A DNA stretch of 64,000 nucleotides from Lactonifactor sp. BIOML-A5 (GTDB lineage: Bacteria; Bacillota; Clostridia; Lachnospirales; Lachnospiraceae), in the NCBI RefSeq assembly GCF_009677585.1, contig NZ_WKYV01000001.1:191001-255000 (forward strand). The letters run 5' to 3'. The first letter of the stretch is position 1. Every line of letters starts with the position of its first letter. The notes beneath the pieces are model-generated. The model was not told where the DNA came from. It worked only from the letters and a program-made list of their open reading frames with translations, and searched no databases. Position numbers and translations under genes: made by a program. Below are positions 1 through 7,810 of the stretch, piece after piece.

Positions 1-1045
1 TCACATCCTGGGGATACATATCCGCCAGCTCTGGCACATAATACTTCCCGAATGCCGGAAACATACTGCTGCCAATAGCCGTACCTTTGCCGTCTGCAAT
101 CATATCCATGACTTCCTGCCGGTTCACCGCATAACACATAGCCTGTCTTACTTTAATGTTGTTAAAAGGCTCCACTGCGTTATTCAGGTATAAAGCCTGA
201 ATCAGATTCATACTGCCCTCATAAATGGTAAAATCGTCCTTTAACTCAGCCGACTGGGTGGAATCGATTCTGGCAAACATATCAATCGATCCGCCTTTCA
301 GGCCGGTTACTATGGCATTGCTGTCTGATAGCACCTTAAATGTAACCTCGTCCAGATATGCGGGAGTTCCCCAATAGTCTGCAAACTTTTTTACAATAAT
401 ATTCTCCTGGGGAGACCTTGAGACATATTGAAAGGGGCCGGTACCAATAGGATCGGTATCCGGATTCTCATTGTCTTTGGGAATAATGGCAGTGGTAAGG
501 TAGGCCAGGAATTCCGTATCTGCTTCTGTCAGATGGATAACCACTGTTTTCCCGTCGGGCGTCTCCACACCGGCGATATTAGAAAACGCTGATACCAACG
601 GTTCCCCGTTAGAGGTATCAGCGCATCGTTCGATGGAATATTTTACATCGTCTACGGTAACGTCCGCTCCATTGTGGAATTTGATTCCTTCCCTTAAGGT
701 GAAGGTATACGTCTTTCCATCATCAGATATAGCGTGGCTTTCTGCTACCGCATCGATAAAGTTTCCTGTTTCATCCGGCTTTACTAAGCCTTCAAAAATG
801 TTAAATAGGATTTCTTTTGTTCCTGCCGCTACTGCCTTGTGAGGGTCAAGACTATCCTCTATATCCTGAGGAATTCCTACTACAATGGAACCTCCCATGG
901 TTGGTTCCGTTTTGGTTGTCTGAGAACTTTTGTCTGTAGAAGAGTCTTTACCGCTGTCCTTTTTGTCCTGGCATCCGCCAAGTACAATAGTAAGGGTAAG
1001 TAAGCCAAGCAGTACAAACATCTTAGATTTCTGTACTCTTTTCAT
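1..1045 (-). CDS. ABC transporter substrate-binding lipoprotein, family 5 (peptide/nickel type), partial
   Basis: The gene enters from the left edge and lacks its C-terminus; about 348 residues are visible. Reading the minus strand, it starts with ATG at 1045, nine bases after a GGAGAT ribosome site. Residues 1-25 are a lipoprotein signal ending in the lipobox LGGC, so Cys25 should be lipidated and the protein anchored outside the membrane. After an acidic, Ser/Lys/Asp-rich linker comes a typical SBP_bac_5 fold: the early GSIVVGIP strand, the LDPHKA motif, a TFTLREGIKFHNG segment and VRQAMCYAVNRQ near the visible end. The family binds oligopeptides, dipeptides, nickel or other small ligands for an ABC importer. 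No permease or ATPase gene is in the window, so the ligand is unknown. Confidence 0.9.
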   Translation of the reverse strand, partial: MKRVQKSKMFVLLGLLTLTIVLGGCQDKKDSGKDSSTDKSSQTTKTEPTMGGSIVVGIPQDIEDSLDPHKAVAAGTKEILFNIFEGLVKPDETGNFIDAVAESHAISDDGKTYTFTLREGIKFHNGADVTVDDVKYSIERCADTSNGEPLVSAFSNIAGVETPDGKTVVIHLTEADTEFLAYLTTAIIPKDNENPDTDPIGTGPFQYVSRSPQENIIVKKFADYWGTPAYLDEVTFKVLSDSNAIVTGLKGGSIDMFARIDSTQSAELKDDFTIYEGSMNLIQALYLNNAVEPFNNIKVRQAMCYAVNRQEVMDMIADGKGTAIGSSMFPAFGKYYVPELADMYPQDV

Positions 1046-1153
1046 AGTATCTCCTTTTCCTTTAAGTTCTCTCATTCATTATATAATTGTCTTCTTCATT
1101 GTATCCAATCCTTGTTCTATATGCAAGTATCTTTTTTCGAACACAGTAATTTT

Positions 1154-1609
1154 TTACTGCTCCCCAAGCATTTTTTTCAATTCATCCATAAAGGTATTGA
1201 CATCCTTGAATTCCCTGTACACGGAAGCAAAGCGCACATAGGCAACAGGATCCAGCTCTTTCAGACGATCCATAACAATCTCTCCAACCTCTGTACTGGG
1301 GATTTCCCGCTCCTCCCGATTGAAGATTTCAGTCTCTATATCATCAATGGCATCTGTAATCGACTGCACCGGTATGGGGCGCTTATAACAGGCTCTCATG
1401 ATTCCATCCTCTATCTTGGAGCGGTTGTACTGTTCTCTGCTCTGATCCTTTTTTATCACTATCAAAGGAATCGTCTCTACCTTTTCATACGTAGTAAACC
1501 GTTTCCCGCATTCATCACACATTCTCCTTCTGCGGATAGAATTGGTCTCCTCCACGGGCCTGGAATCCACGACCCTGGTGTTCTCCTGATTGCAAAATGG
1601 ACATCTCAT
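1154..1609 (-). CDS. nrdR: Transcriptional repressor NrdR of ribonucleotide reductase genes
   Basis: This 151-residue protein is full length for NrdR. It opens with a zinc ribbon (Cys3, Cys6, Cys31, Cys34, with the basic run RRRR before the second pair), followed by an ATP-cone domain from about residue 48 to 138. NrdR senses ATP/dATP and represses ribonucleotide reductase operons by binding paired NrdR boxes. Two box-like palindromes lie just upstream of this gene, which suggests autoregulation. No nrd genes are in the window. It is divergent from ylmC, a neighbourhood seen in other Clostridia. Confidence 0.97.
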   Translation of the reverse strand: MRCPFCNQENTRVVDSRPVEETNSIRRRRMCDECGKRFTTYEKVETIPLIVIKKDQSREQYNRSKIEDGIMRACYKRPIPVQSITDAIDDIETEIFNREEREIPSTEVGEIVMDRLKELDPVAYVRFASVYREFKDVNTFMDELKKMLGEQ

Positions 1610-1651
1610 GGACAGTACCTCCTGTTTTTCCCTGTACGTAATACATATAAT

Positions 1652-1667
1652 GGACTATATCTTGTGT
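1652..1667 (-). promoter_or_regulatory. Putative NrdR box 1
   Basis: On the minus strand this reads ACACAAGATATAGTCC, matching the consensus acaCwAtATaTwGtgt at 13 of 16 positions by eye. It lies 43-58 bases upstream of the nrdR start. A possible promoter (TTGGAC, 16 bases, TATATG) overlaps it, so binding would block transcription. Confidence 0.55.
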
Positions 1668-1682
1668 CCAACCCTTCTGTTT

Positions 1683-1698
1683 ATACTAAGTAAAGTAT
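1683..1698 (-). promoter_or_regulatory. Putative NrdR box 2
   Basis: ATACTAAGTAAAGTAT is an inverted repeat with 5-base arms and matches the NrdR consensus at about 11 of 16 positions. Its centre is exactly 31 bases, about three helical turns, from the centre of box 1, the spacing expected for paired NrdR boxes. Confidence 0.5.
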
Positions 1699-1792
1699 AA
1701 TACATCCCCTTTTGTTCGTCAATGAAAGGAGGGTATAAATGGAGATACTTCCCATATAATAGTATAAAATCCCCTGTTTATGAGGCCTGCCT

Positions 1793-2047
1793 ATGCGCGT
1801 GTGTGAATTAAAGCAGAAAGAAGTCATAAATGTCTGCACCTGCAAAAGTCTGGGATGCCCTGTGGATTTGGAATTTGACCCGGATTCGGGCTGCATCACC
1901 GCAATCATAATACCTGTGCCCGGTAAAATCTGTAATTTGTTCGGACCGGTGAGCGAATTCGTAATTCCATGGAAATGTATTACCCAGATTGGAGAAGACA
2001 TTATCTTAGTGGAAATACAGGAAGAGAAGTTTTTACATAAGGGATAG
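1793..2047 (+). CDS. YlmC/YmxH family sporulation-associated protein (PRC-barrel)
   Basis: This 84-residue protein matches the small YlmC/YmxH family: it begins MRVCELKQKEVINV, has two CxS/GxxxD-like turns and the late IPWKCITQIGEDIILV segment. Family members are PRC-barrel-like proteins in spore formers; their exact role is not established. The start has a weak GAGG seven bases upstream. A sigma-E-like promoter is possible upstream (GGTATAAAT near 1732, CATATAATA near 1752), which would fit mother-cell expression but is only suggestive. The 3' end overlaps the end of the convergent amidohydrolase gene by 15 bases. Confidence 0.82.
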   Translation: MRVCELKQKEVINVCTCKSLGCPVDLEFDPDSGCITAIIIPVPGKICNLFGPVSEFVIPWKCITQIGEDIILVEIQEEKFLHKG

Positions 2048-3628
2048 CCGATAAATGGTTTCTCCTTCTTTTATTGTCTCCAGTACTTTTATATCTTTCA
2101 AATTTTCCAGCGGGACTTTCAGAGGATCCTGATCCAGGATCACCAGATCCGCCTTCTTACCCGGAGACAGCGTCCCCTTTTCTGTCTCCTCAAAATACTG
2201 ATACGCACCATACACCGTCACTGCCTTCAGAGCAGTTAGGACATCAAGCCGCTCTTCCTTTCCCAGCACACAGCCGTCCTTTGTTCTCCTGTTAACTGCA
2301 CACCACAGGGTCTCCATCATATCCGGGGAAATGACAGGCGAATCCTGATGAAATGTAAATGGAATCCCCATCCGGGAAGCAGAACCTGCAGGACTAATGT
2401 ATGCCGCCCGCCTGCTTCCCAGATTCTTAATGTGTGTATCTCCCCAGTGATAGATGTGGGCAATGAAAAAGGAGGGAATCACCTGCAATCTTTTCACCTC
2501 TTCCATCTGATCTCTTGCCAGCATCTGGGCATGGATCATCACCGGCCGCAAGGCGGAAAACATTTCCCCCGGCCGGCTTTCCACAGCCCTCACCGCTTTC
2601 AGATACTGAGCACAGGCGGCGTCACCATTGCAGTGAGCCAGAAGCTGCATATGGTTCTTTTCCGCCATCCCTGCAGTTTCTTCTACATCAGCCTGCTTCA
2701 CAGCTGGATATCCACGGTACTCTTTTTCCCCTTCATACGGTTCTCTCAGCCAGGCAGTCCTTCCCTGGGGGGATCCGTCTAAAAATATTTTATACCCGCA
2801 GAGCTTAAAGTGGCCCTTGTAGGTGTGCAGATAGCCCGCAAGCTTCCGGGCTATCTCCTCCCCCTTGCCTGCATCGGCATATCCCACCAGATCCAGCTTC
2901 AGACAGCCAGACTTCAGAAGTTCTTGGTACAGAGGGAGCATCTCCTCTGTTAGCATCCCCTCCTGTACTGTGGTTATGCCATGGGAAGCATACACTTCCT
3001 GGGCACGTATATAGGCGTCTAAAAGCTCCTTTGCAGAGGGGAGAGGTATCTTTTTTAGATACTCCAGGAACGCATTCTCCTCCATATAGCCGGTGAGCTT
3101 CCCATCCTTCTTCTCTATTACGCCGCCTTCAGGGACTACTGTATCCGCCCCAATCTCCAACTGTTTCATGGCTGCGGTGTTGAAAATCCCTACATGGCCG
3201 GACTGGTGCTGCACTACCATAGGATGTTCCGGTGCTACACGATCAAGAAGCTCCAGACTGGGATGCCTCTTCTCCTCCAGCCGGTTATGGTCATAACCTC
3301 TCACAAGAATCCAGCTGCCCTCTGCCGGTTTTCTTGCCTCAAGCTCTTGTTTCAGCGTTTTCTCTATCTCCTTAAAATTGCCGCACGCCTCCAGGGATAT
3401 CTGCAGCAATCCGTTGGCGACACCTGTGAAATGGCTGTGGGCATCAATAAATCCCGGCAGGAGAGTGTGTCCCTTCAAGTCAATTTTCTCCGGGGCTTCC
3501 GCTTTTGCCTCTGCCTCCTTCAGGCTGCCCGCAAAAAGGATTTTCCCGTCCTTTATCAGGACCGCCTCCGCATAAAGTCCATCCTCTTCCATTGTTATGA
3601 CAGAACCGTGATAAAACAATTTTTCCAT
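2033..3628 (-). CDS. Amidohydrolase, YtcJ-like (amidohydrolase family 3)
   Basis: A 531-residue metal-dependent amidohydrolase of the YtcJ type. The N-terminus has the usual beta-sandwich start (MEKLFYHGSVITMEEDG), then LPGFIDAHSHFTG with the HxH metal motif near residue 65, a central catalytic barrel with QGRTAW and LLAHCNGDAA, the FHQDSPVISPDMMETLW segment near the end of the barrel, and a C-terminal LSPGKKADLVILDQDPL segment. Cytoplasmic, as no signal peptide is seen. Relatives hydrolyse amide or ester bonds in N-acylated small molecules, but substrates are mostly unknown. It follows the zincin gene by 73 bases and may share its promoter. Confidence 0.9.
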   Translation of the reverse strand: MEKLFYHGSVITMEEDGLYAEAVLIKDGKILFAGSLKEAEAKAEAPEKIDLKGHTLLPGFIDAHSHFTGVANGLLQISLEACGNFKEIEKTLKQELEARKPAEGSWILVRGYDHNRLEEKRHPSLELLDRVAPEHPMVVQHQSGHVGIFNTAAMKQLEIGADTVVPEGGVIEKKDGKLTGYMEENAFLEYLKKIPLPSAKELLDAYIRAQEVYASHGITTVQEGMLTEEMLPLYQELLKSGCLKLDLVGYADAGKGEEIARKLAGYLHTYKGHFKLCGYKIFLDGSPQGRTAWLREPYEGEKEYRGYPAVKQADVEETAGMAEKNHMQLLAHCNGDAACAQYLKAVRAVESRPGEMFSALRPVMIHAQMLARDQMEEVKRLQVIPSFFIAHIYHWGDTHIKNLGSRRAAYISPAGSASRMGIPFTFHQDSPVISPDMMETLWCAVNRRTKDGCVLGKEERLDVLTALKAVTVYGAYQYFEETEKGTLSPGKKADLVILDQDPLKVPLENLKDIKVLETIKEGETIYRLSLM

Positions 3629-3701
3629 CGATATCTTCCCTTTCTCGGTATAACCTTACACCTTTTTGGTTAGTATCTCCGGATTTTTCCCTGGCATTCC
3701 C

Positions 3702-4076
3702 TCAGCGCTTATTCCTGTTTAGATATCCTGCAATCTTTCTGGCATCCTCTATCTCCAAATCCTTTTCCCCTGCCAGAGATTCCAGATGATGAGTCAGTTC
3801 ATGACGCAGAGTCTCCCTCAGTTTTTTCTTCCAAAGGCTCTCGGAAGACTCAGGGTATAGCGCTGCAAAAGAACCGTAATAGATTGTGATAATTCTTCCC
3901 AGATGTGAACTCTTATGATATTGGCCCATAATATACAGATCGTGATTCTGTGCTGCCGGACTCAGCCTGACAGCAGGGCTTAAGTTTACACCACCGTTTA
4001 ATTCTATGTAATACTCCCCGGGAATCTCCTGTACCAGCTCTTCCAGCAATTCCTGGGCCCTTTCCATGGATACCAT
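3702..4076 (-). CDS. Metallopeptidase family protein, zincin-like
   Basis: A 124-residue protein with the zinc motif HELTHHLE near residue 92, as in the small 'possible zinc metallopeptidase' family of Firmicutes. No signal peptide or membrane segment is seen, so it is probably cytoplasmic. Substrates of this family are unknown. It has a good sigma-A promoter of its own and may be co-transcribed with the amidohydrolase downstream. Confidence 0.8.
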   Translation of the reverse strand: MVSMERAQELLEELVQEIPGEYYIELNGGVNLSPAVRLSPAAQNHDLYIMGQYHKSSHLGRIITIYYGSFAALYPESSESLWKKKLRETLRHELTHHLESLAGEKDLEIEDARKIAGYLNRNKR

Positions 4077-4120
4077 GTCTAACCTCCGTCCCTTTGGTTC
4101 TCAACAATCGTTATTATGGT

Positions 4121-4150
4121 ATTATACTGTATCCCAAAGATAACTGTCAA
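4121..4150 (-). promoter_or_regulatory. Sigma-A promoter for the zincin gene
   Basis: On the minus strand TTGACA (4150-4145), an 18-base spacer and TATAAT (4126-4121) form a consensus promoter about 45 bases before the zincin start. Confidence 0.75.
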
Positions 4151-4251
4151 AGTATTCTGCGCCGGCTCCTCTCTAAATGGCTGGGGAATGCGCATCTGCC
4201 GCAAACCCAGCCTAAAATTGATCTGTATAGTAAAGTCCCCAGAAAACAAAT

Positions 4252-5028
4252 CTACCGGAGATAATTTTTCATGTTCTTCAGCGCATTTTTTTCCAGCCTG
4301 CTCACCTGCGCCTGGGAGATACCGATCTCTTCCGCTACCTCCATCTGTGTCTTCCCCTCATAGAAGCGCAGCTGTACAATATATCTCTCCCTCTCTCCCA
4401 GTCTCTTCATCGCCTCTCTGAGAGACAAGTCCTCTATCCAGTTCTCTTCCTTGTTCTTTTTATCACTGATCTGATCCATCACATACAAGGTATCTCCCCC
4501 TTCTGTATAGACAGGTTCGTACAGACTCACGGGACTCTGTATGGCATCCAGAGCGTATACGATATCCTCTTTTTCGATCCCAATCTCACTGGCAATCTCA
4601 TTGATGGTTGGTTCTTTCAGATTCTTTTTCACATAATTCTCTCTGGCATAAATAGCTTTATATGCAATATCCCTGAGGGATCGGCTTACCCGTATGCTGT
4701 TGTTGTCCCTCAGGTAACGACGGATCTCACCTATTATCATAGGCACCGCATAAGTAGAGAACTTCACGTTTAAGGTAGTATCAAAATTATCGATTGCCTT
4801 TATCAGTCCTATGCAGCCAATCTGAAACAAATCATCTACATTTTCATTGCTTCCCGAAAACCTTTTGATTACACTTAACACTAACCTGAGGTTTCCCTTA
4901 ATGTACAGTTCTCTGGCTTCTGTATCACCCGCCTTTATTCTCTCAAACAAAGCATCCTTTTCTTCATTTGTCAGAGTAGGAAGCTTTGCCGTATTCACGC
5001 CGCATATTTCAACTTTGTTCAGTGCCAT
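4252..5028 (-). CDS. sigG: Sporulation sigma factor SigG (forespore, late)
   Basis: A 258-residue sigma-70 family factor close in length to Bacillus SigG (260). The N-terminal MALNKVEICGVNTAKLPTL leader is typical of SigG, followed by region 2 (NLRLVLSVIKRF, DDLFQIGCIGLIKAI, FSTYAVPMIIGEIRRYLRD), region 3, and region 4 with its helix-turn-helix (TQMEVAEEIGISQAQVSRLE). SigG directs late forespore transcription after engulfment. It lies downstream of spoIIGA-sigE, as in many spore formers, but a terminator separates it from sigE and a sigma-F-like promoter stands in front of it. RBS AGGAGG lies nine bases upstream. Confidence 0.97.
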   Translation of the reverse strand: MALNKVEICGVNTAKLPTLTNEEKDALFERIKAGDTEARELYIKGNLRLVLSVIKRFSGSNENVDDLFQIGCIGLIKAIDNFDTTLNVKFSTYAVPMIIGEIRRYLRDNNSIRVSRSLRDIAYKAIYARENYVKKNLKEPTINEIASEIGIEKEDIVYALDAIQSPVSLYEPVYTEGGDTLYVMDQISDKKNKEENWIEDLSLREAMKRLGERERYIVQLRFYEGKTQMEVAEEIGISQAQVSRLEKNALKNMKNYLR

Positions 5029-5063
5029 AGTAAGAATCCTCCTAATCAGTTTTACTAATTAAA

Positions 5064-5092
5064 ATGATTCTCACAAAGAGATGGAAATATAC
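5064..5092 (-). promoter_or_regulatory. Possible sigma-F/sigma-G type promoter of sigG
   Basis: On the minus strand GTATA (5092-5088) is followed by 15 bases and GAGAATCAT (5072-5064). This resembles forespore promoters (GTATA, about 15 bases, GGnnAnnnT). Placement and spacing fit; the -10 element is imperfect. Confidence 0.4.
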
Positions 5093-5110
5093 GATTTCCA
5101 AAAAAATATA

Positions 5111-5145
5111 AAAAATAAAAGCCCTTGACATTTCTTGTCAAGGGC
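5111..5145 (-). terminator. Intrinsic terminator after sigE
   Basis: A perfect 10-base stem GCCCTTGACA/TGTCAAGGGC with a 5-base loop is followed on the minus strand by TTTTATTTTTT. It lies seven bases after the sigE stop codon and separates sigE from sigG. Confidence 0.9.
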
Positions 5146-5151
5146 AAACCT

Positions 5152-5889
5152 CTATTCATATCTGACGATCTCTTTTTTCAGCCTTTTCATAATTCTTTTT
5201 TCCAGTCTGGATATGTAAGACTGGGAAATACCCAGAAGATCCGCTACCTCTTTCTGCGTTTTTTCCCTTCCGTCAGGCATATTTATTCCAAAGCGAAGCT
5301 TGATAATGGTCTGCTCCCTTGCAGACAATTTTCCGATGGCTTTGCCTAACAGCTTTCGCTCCACTTCATTTTCTATATCCCGGTATATCACATCTTCATC
5401 AGTGCCCAGAATGTCAGAGAGAAGCAGCTCATTCCCATCCCAGTCCACATTCAGAGGTTCATCGATAGAGACCTCCATCTTCGTTTTGTTATTTCTTCTC
5501 AGATACATCAGAATTTCATTTTCAATACACCTGGATGCATAAGTAGCCAGCTTAATCTTCTTGGTAGGGTTAAAGGTATTAATTGCTTTGATCAGCCCAA
5601 TGGTGCCGATAGAGATCAAATCCTCCACCCCGACCCCTGTATTATCAAATTTTTTTGCTATATACACTACCAGTCTGAGATTGTGCTCTATCAGTCTGGA
5701 TCTTGCCTCTTCCCCTCCCGAAGACTGAAGCGCCGCTATCATTTCCGCCTCTGACTGGGCATCCAGAGGCGCCGGCAGCACCTCAGCACCTCCGATATAG
5801 TGAATTTCTTTTCCTCTTGAAAATATAATGTTCGAAAATCCCAGCATAGGAAACCGAACTTGTTTTTGCACAGCTGTGTCCATATACAT
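5152..5889 (-). CDS. sigE: Sporulation sigma factor SigE precursor (mother cell, early)
   Basis: This 245-residue protein is pro-sigma-E. The short N-terminal pro-sequence is expected to be removed by SpoIIGA, whose gene is immediately upstream. Region 2 ([36 protein letters not shown]) and region 4 with a helix-turn-helix ([20 protein letters not shown]) are clear. The ATG at 5889 was chosen because AGGAGG stands six bases upstream and overlaps the spoIIGA stop; an in-frame TTG five codons earlier lacks such spacing. SigE drives mother-cell transcription after septation. Confidence 0.97.
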   Translation of the reverse strand: MYMDTAVQKQVRFPMLGFSNIIFSRGKEIHYIGGAEVLPAPLDAQSEAEMIAALQSSGGEEARSRLIEHNLRLVVYIAKKFDNTGVGVEDLISIGTIGLIKAINTFNPTKKIKLATYASRCIENEILMYLRRNNKTKMEVSIDEPLNVDWDGNELLLSDILGTDEDVIYRDIENEVERKLLGKAIGKLSAREQTIIKLRFGINMPDGREKTQKEVADLLGISQSYISRLEKRIMKRLKKEIVRYE

Positions 5890-5900
5890 AAGAAACCTCC

Positions 5901-6797
5901 TCAATTGTCTATGATTTTTGGATTAATAATCATTTGAAATTTATTGCCCTGTGACAGTTTATCACCTGTCAAGGCCACCACCGGCCGTTGAATCAGCTTA
6001 CTGTCGCTATCCAAAGAAACACACAGGATATCCAGAGTCACTGCCAGGAGCAAGCCCTGTTCTTTCCCAACAGAATGGTACAGGACATAATGGGGATGCA
6101 TCTTTTCTACCGCATCTCCACTCTCCCCAAACTGCATCATATTCTGCAGCTGCATATCCTGTTCCTCACTCAGAAGTTTTTTCACCGCCTGGTACTCTAC
6201 TACAGATACAGGTTTATGAGTCGCCGTATCCTGCAGATGATTTCCTGTGTCGTAAAGTCCTTTTACCCTCTCACATTTCCCATTGACATAAAGAGATATG
6301 TCGTAGATTTCCGATACCTTAGCTTTCAGGTATCCGTAGAGTCTTATTCCTATGATAATTGCCCAGTAGCTTACTATACTAAGAAATAAAAACGTCCGAA
6401 TTCCTACTGCACCAGGACTTTCTCCCAACAGTATTTCTCTTGCCCAGTTTCCCAGTCTGGTAGTCTCCAGAAGCGCCTGTATCAGGCCCCCCGCCAGAAA
6501 GGCAGCAAGATATAATGTAAGTACTCCCCGAACCATACGTTTTATCCCTTTGCAGCCACATCCCACCCGAACCATCAAGATACCGATAAACCCATGCATA
6601 AACAGCAAAATTATCCATATACTTCTAAAGGGCAGTAAGACCGCCAGGCACATACCCGCCGCACCGATCGCGCTTCCCGCAAGGCTTCTGAGGCATGTGG
6701 CAGAGCCTCCCAAAAGCCTGTTTACCAGACGCAGCAAAAAGTAGTCCATTACCATATTCACCACAAACAGAACGTCTATGTATATTTCATAGTACAC
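5901..6797 (-). CDS. spoIIGA: Sigma-E processing peptidase SpoIIGA
   Basis: This 298-residue protein has five or so hydrophobic segments in its first 150 residues and a cytoplasmic aspartic-protease-like half with the catalytic motif LYDTGNHL. In the family, SpoIIGA sits in the sporulation septum and cleaves pro-sigma-E when activated by SpoIIR. A GTG start at 6797 was chosen: it gives the family N-terminus (M)[13 protein letters not shown] and has AGGGGGTG four bases upstream. An upstream in-frame ATG at 6851 would add 18 residues and overlaps the -10 element. The gene is followed directly by sigE. Confidence 0.95.
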   Translation of the reverse strand: MYYEIYIDVLFVVNMVMDYFLLRLVNRLLGGSATCLRSLAGSAIGAAGMCLAVLLPFRSIWIILLFMHGFIGILMVRVGCGCKGIKRMVRGVLTLYLAAFLAGGLIQALLETTRLGNWAREILLGESPGAVGIRTFLFLSIVSYWAIIIGIRLYGYLKAKVSEIYDISLYVNGKCERVKGLYDTGNHLQDTATHKPVSVVEYQAVKKLLSEEQDMQLQNMMQFGESGDAVEKMHPHYVLYHSVGKEQGLLLAVTLDILCVSLDSDSKLIQRPVVALTGDKLSQGNKFQMIINPKIIDN

Positions 6798-6849
6798 AAA
6801 ACACCCCCTATAACCTATGAATGCGTACTTATTGGAATAAGCACTGTTC

Positions 6850-6882
6850 ATTATAGGTGATAGAGGGTGTTAATTTTGTCAA
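6850..6882 (-). promoter_or_regulatory. Spo0A-type promoter of spoIIGA-sigE with long spacer
   Basis: On the minus strand TTGACA (6882-6877) and TATAAT (6855-6850) are both consensus, but are 21 bases apart instead of about 17. The Bacillus subtilis spoIIG promoter has the same oddity (22 bases) and needs phosphorylated Spo0A. A Spo0A box overlaps the -35 element here. Confidence 0.75.
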
Positions 6883-6884
6883 AA
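6874..6884 (+). promoter_or_regulatory. Spo0A box overlapping the spoIIG -35 element
   Basis: TTTTGTCAAAA on the plus strand fits the 0A consensus TTTGTCRAAA and covers the -35 hexamer. Confidence 0.65.
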
Positions 6885-6906
6885 CCACAGCCTGAACTTA
6901 AAAATC

Positions 6907-7677
6907 TTATCGACAGTATTGATGGATATTCGCCAGCAGTCCGCGCAGTTCTTCCACAGGTATCTGCCCGGGTGCAGACGCCTGTCCCATACTGCCGAAG
7001 GTGATAGCGGAACCGAAGACAGCGCCGCAGATACGGCTCAAAGCTCCCTTTTGGCCCATAGACATGGTAACCACCGGCTTTTTTGTCTTCCCTTTTACTT
7101 CATTAGTTGCACACAAAATTTTCAGCAAATCCCCTTCATCTTTTGGCATGGCGGCCAATTTTACAATATCCGCCCCAACCGCATCCATCTGCATAAGCCG
7201 CCGGATGATCTCATCCTTTTCAGGGGTTTCCTGGAAATTATGGGAGGATCCTACCACTTTTACTCCCAAACCATGGAGCTCCCTTATCAGTCTTTTCGAC
7301 ATTTCCGGATCTTTGCAGCATTCAACATCCACAAGATCCACTTTTTTGGTCTCCGCCGCCATAAGATTTAATCTTCTGTAGCTGTCCGGTTCCATGGTTC
7401 TCTCTCCTCCTTCCTCCCTGCTTCGGAACGTAAAGAGAAGGGGAATCCCTTTCAGGCGCATCTCCACCCCATTTAGAACTTCTCTCACGCGCTCCGGACA
7501 ATCTATCTCCTGAAAAAAATCACAGCGCCACTCTGCAAGGTCAGGGGAGGTCTCTGCTATCTTATCCGCTTCATCAAAAATCTTTTTCCAGGTGTCCCCT
7601 ACTATAGGGACGCATATTTTAGGGATCCCTTCCCCGATTCTAAGTTTTTTCACACATACTATATCCGTCATTTCCAC
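6907..7677 (-). CDS. aroD: 3-dehydroquinate dehydratase, type I
   Basis: This 256-residue class I enzyme of the shikimate pathway converts 3-dehydroquinate to 3-dehydroshikimate through a lysine Schiff base. The active-site His is in VVGSSHNF and the Schiff-base Lys in DIVKLAAMP; the C-terminal SMGQASAPGQIP loop is typical. The start is a GTG at 7677 with AGGAGG six bases upstream; the ATG two codons later would be too far from it. It is divergent from aroE, the next enzyme in the pathway, with both promoters in the 130-base gap. Confidence 0.96.
   Translation of the reverse strand: MEMTDIVCVKKLRIGEGIPKICVPIVGDTWKKIFDEADKIAETSPDLAEWRCDFFQEIDCPERVREVLNGVEMRLKGIPLLFTFRSREEGGERTMEPDSYRRLNLMAAETKKVDLVDVECCKDPEMSKRLIRELHGLGVKVVGSSHNFQETPEKDEIIRRLMQMDAVGADIVKLAAMPKDEGDLLKILCATNEVKGKTKKPVVTMSMGQKGALSRICGAVFGSAITFGSMGQASAPGQIPVEELRGLLANIHQYCR
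6908..6915 (-). promoter_or_regulatory. Second, upstream Spo0A-like box of spoIIGA
   Basis: TGTCGATA on the minus strand is one base from the TGTCGAA core and lies roughly 68 bases before the predicted transcription start, inside the end of aroD. Confidence 0.45.
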
Positions 7678-7706
7678 ATACGACCTCCTGAATCAATTCT
7701 GATGCC

Positions 7707-7736
7707 ATTATAGCACGCATCCAGACAGGCGTCCAA
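7707..7736 (-). promoter_or_regulatory. Sigma-A promoter of aroD
   Basis: On the minus strand TTGGAC (7736-7731), 18 bases, TATAAT (7712-7707), 30 bases before the GTG start. Confidence 0.65.
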
Positions 7737-7748
7737 CATTTGAATCAC

Positions 7749-7777
7749 TTGACAGCCGCCCAATCCTAAACTAAGAT
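7749..7777 (+). promoter_or_regulatory. Sigma-A promoter of aroE
   Basis: TTGACA (7749-7754), 17 bases, TAAGAT (7772-7777), 33 bases before the aroE ATG. It lies only 12 bases beyond the aroD -35 element, so the two promoters face away from each other closely. Confidence 0.7.
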
Positions 7778-7810
7778 ATTCACATAATACAAACGGAGGA
7801 TCATTTACAT

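Noticed and set aside
1681..2001. 106-codon frame opposite ylmC
   Set aside because: It is a shadow of ylmC and of the nrdR control region and has no ribosome site.
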